A stretch of DNA of 8,146 nucleotides from the NCBI GenBank assembly GCA_964633205.1, contig CAZWFN010000213.1, positions 1-8,146 of the forward strand, written 5' to 3'. This document shows positions 6,572 through 8,146 of the stretch, in pieces; the first letter of the stretch is position 1, and every line of letters starts with the position of its first letter. This DNA comes from CAYVQE01 sp964633205. Lineage in GTDB: Bacteria > Myxococcota > B64-G9. The position numbers and the translations under genes were made by a program. The notes under the pieces were generated by a model, which ran no database searches, was not told the DNA's origin, and saw only the letters and a list, made by a program, of their open reading frames with translations.

Positions 6572-6639
6572 AGGGAATCAGGCCCGCCGAGCAGGCGAAG
6601 GCGCTGAAATGGCAGGCAAAAGGGCGGACAGCGGGAGGC

Positions 6640-8146
6640 CTAACGGCTCCAGAACAGGCGCAGGTTGGAGAAAGAGGGGCGCACGCCATTCTCGGTGGTG
6701 TTCAGCTGCACGTCGGCGCTGATCCAGCGGTGGCCCTGCAGCCCGGCGCAGCTGCTCAGATCGGCCGGCGAGGCGTCGAATGGACCGCAGACCGGGCTGG
6801 GGTTGGTGGCCAGCTCGGCCTCGCTGTCGGCAGCGACGAAGGAGACGCTGACCGAGGTGTGCGGCGGGGTGGTGGCTTCCCAGGTGGCGCTGTGCCACAG
6901 CGGCGCCGGGTAGCCGGAATCGAAGTTCTGGATCCAGTGGCCTTCGCGGGTGGTGATGGTGCGCAGCTGCATCCCGGTCATGTCGCTGTAGGTGTAGAGC
7001 TCTTTGCCCGGATCCACCGGGAAGGAGCCGTCCGGGGTGCAGTCGGACAGGAAACGGTTGGCGTAGCCGCCGTAGCGGTTGGGCACCCAGATCTTGCCGT
7101 TGGCGTCGACTGCCACACCGTGGGGGTAGGTGCCGTTGGCCACCGCCTGGCGGCAGAGCACGTTGCCGGTGGCCGGGTCGATCTTGACCACCTCGTCGGT
7201 GCCGTAGCTCGAGCCCCAGATGAAGCCGTCGGCATCCACCGTGACCGCGGTCACCTGGGTCACCCCGGTGTAGAAGATGTCGTCGGTCATCGAGTCGATG
7301 CGGTGGACGCCGAGCTGATCGCCGCTGCCCGACCAGGAGCCGAGCCAGACGTCGTTGCCCTGATCGATGGCGATGCCGTAGTGGCGGTTGTGGCTCACGG
7401 TTCGCTCGATCTGCACCGTGGCCGTGTCCACCTTGACGGTGTTGGGGCTGGAGGCGGTCCACAGCTTGCCGTTGCCGTCGATGGCCAGGCCGTAGACGTT
7501 GACGCCCACGTTCAGCGTATCCAGCACCTGGCAGCAGGGCGGGCTGGTGCAGCCGGAGTCGACCACGTTCGAGCCGTGGACCTTGTACAGGGTCTGGCCG
7601 CTGTAGGTGCCGAGCCAGACGTTGCCGTCGCCGTCGATGGCCACGCCGCGGCAGATGCCGGGCGCGTCGACCATGCAGATCTTGTTGCCCTCGGCGTCGA
7701 GGTGCACGCCGTTGGAGTAGATCGGGTTGTTGGAGCCGGCGAAGCCGCGGTTGCCGACCCAGACCGAGAAATCGAGCGCCACCGCGGTGCGCGAGGGCGC
7801 GTCGCCGTGCGAGGGCCGCTGCCAGATCTTCTCGCCGGTCTCGGTATCGAGCTTGGCCACCTCGTCCTCGGCGGTGACCGAGATGTAGATGAAGGGCGTG
7901 CGCACCGTGCCCTGGCCCAGGGTGACGGCATCCGGGTCGGCCGGATCGGGTTCGGTGCCGTCGCAGTCGCGGTGATCGGCCTCGCAGTCGCCCGGCTGGT
8001 CCCAGCCCACGTCGTAACAGGGCTCTCCCGGGCAGGTGCCGCAGGCGGTCAGCAGCCCCTCGTCGGTCAGCCCGTCGCAGTCGTTGTCCAACCCGTCGCA
8101 CTCGGTCTCCTCGGGCACCGGCAGGCAGTCGCCGCAAGCGTTGACC
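6640..8146 (-). CDS. MopE-motif / NHL-like beta-propeller protein, 5' partial
   Basis: The reading frame is open to the right edge, so the N-terminus is missing; 501 residues are visible and end at a TAG. Numbering from the first complete codon (8145), residues 13-30 carry the Myxococcota-type metal-binding motif ETECDGLDNDCDG...DEG, and Cys residues 4 and 7 begin the visible segment. A Cys-rich stretch follows to about residue 61. Residues about 120-360 hold at least six propeller blades with the signature xxAIDxxGNVWLG (for example GVAIDGDGNVWLG, YGLAIDGNGKLW, GVAVDANGKIW), as in NHL or streptogramin-lyase-like (Vgb) folds. Residues about 400-501 form a separate C-terminal beta-rich domain with WIQNFDSGYP and an LRLFW end. 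The many cysteines and the calcium-type motif suggest an exported surface or extracellular protein, but any signal peptide lies outside the window. No enzymatic role is assigned: propellers of this type are often scaffolds, and Vgb-like activity is only a fold resemblance. It probably belongs to a transcription unit separate from the downstream operon. Confidence 0.85.
   Translation of the reverse strand, partial: VNACGDCLPVPEETECDGLDNDCDGLTDEGLLTACGTCPGEPCYDVGWDQPGDCEADHRDCDGTEPDPADPDAVTLGQGTVRTPFIYISVTAEDEVAKLDTETGEKIWQRPSHGDAPSRTAVALDFSVWVGNRGFAGSNNPIYSNGVHLDAEGNKICMVDAPGICRGVAIDGDGNVWLGTYSGQTLYKVHGSNVVDSGCTSPPCCQVLDTLNVGVNVYGLAIDGNGKLWTASSPNTVKVDTATVQIERTVSHNRHYGIAIDQGNDVWLGSWSGSGDQLGVHRIDSMTDDIFYTGVTQVTAVTVDADGFIWGSSYGTDEVVKIDPATGNVLCRQAVANGTYPHGVAVDANGKIWVPNRYGGYANRFLSDCTPDGSFPVDPGKELYTYSDMTGMQLRTITTREGHWIQNFDSGYPAPLWHSATWEATTPPHTSVSVSFVAADSEAELATNPSPVCGPFDASPADLSSCAGLQGHRWISADVQLNTTENGVRPSFSNLRLFWSR

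Noticed and set aside
6572..6639. Possible rho-independent terminator after the propeller gene
   Set aside because: Only short imperfect GC pairings are present (for example around GCCTGCTCGGCGGGC), without a stable stem followed by a T-run on the minus strand.
6578..8137. Long minus-strand open frame of 519 codons in another phase of the propeller gene
   Set aside because: The Arg/His/Leu-rich translation has no domain, while the alternative frame shows regular propeller blades and the MopE motif.

Overview
The window is GC-rich throughout, and every gene I can support lies on the minus strand, so transcription runs from base 8146 toward base 1. A phylum-level guess is the Myxococcota/Deltaproteobacteria. 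It rests mainly on the CDGLDNDCDG (MopE-type) motif joined to a beta-propeller in the first gene, a combination common in secreted proteins of that group, and on the high GC content. This is an inference, because no rRNA or other marker gene is present.

Layout in transcription order. (1) 8146-6640: C-terminal part of a cysteine-containing, probably secreted MopE-motif/NHL-like propeller protein whose 5' end lies outside the window. (2) 6639-6509: a 131-base intergenic stretch holding a good sigma70-like promoter (TATGAT, 17-base spacer) about 30 bases before the next gene. (3) 6508-1019: a tight six-gene operon for a molybdenum hydroxylase of the xanthine dehydrogenase family. It encodes a MoaD/ThiS-like sulfur carrier, the molybdopterin-binding large subunit, the 2x[2Fe-2S] small subunit, an XdhC-type maturation factor, the FAD-binding medium subunit and a MobA/MocA-like nucleotidyltransferase. 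(4) 1022 to the left edge: the N-terminal 340 codons of comEC, the DNA-uptake channel, whose ATG overlaps the stop of the nucleotidyltransferase gene.

The three structural subunits would form an enzyme that passes electrons from a hydroxylated substrate at the Mo centre through two 2Fe-2S clusters to FAD. XdhC and the MocA-like protein would build and load the Mo cofactor, and the MoaD-like protein may supply sulfur for molybdopterin synthesis. This content matches the five-gene purine-catabolic pucABCDE set of Bacillus (XdhC-like, MobA-like, FAD, Mo and FeS proteins) plus an added MoaD. The large subunit keeps the Arg and Glu that xanthine dehydrogenases use and lacks the CO dehydrogenase active-site loop, so a purine-type or other N-heterocycle substrate is more likely than CO. 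The true substrate cannot be read from sequence alone.

Junctions are very tight: ATGA overlaps at large/small subunit, FAD subunit/MocA and MocA/comEC, and spacings of 11 to 20 bases elsewhere. The most unexpected element is comEC at the end of this operon. The rest is a well-organised but recognisable system, and I saw no mobile elements, CRISPR arrays, tRNAs or rRNAs.
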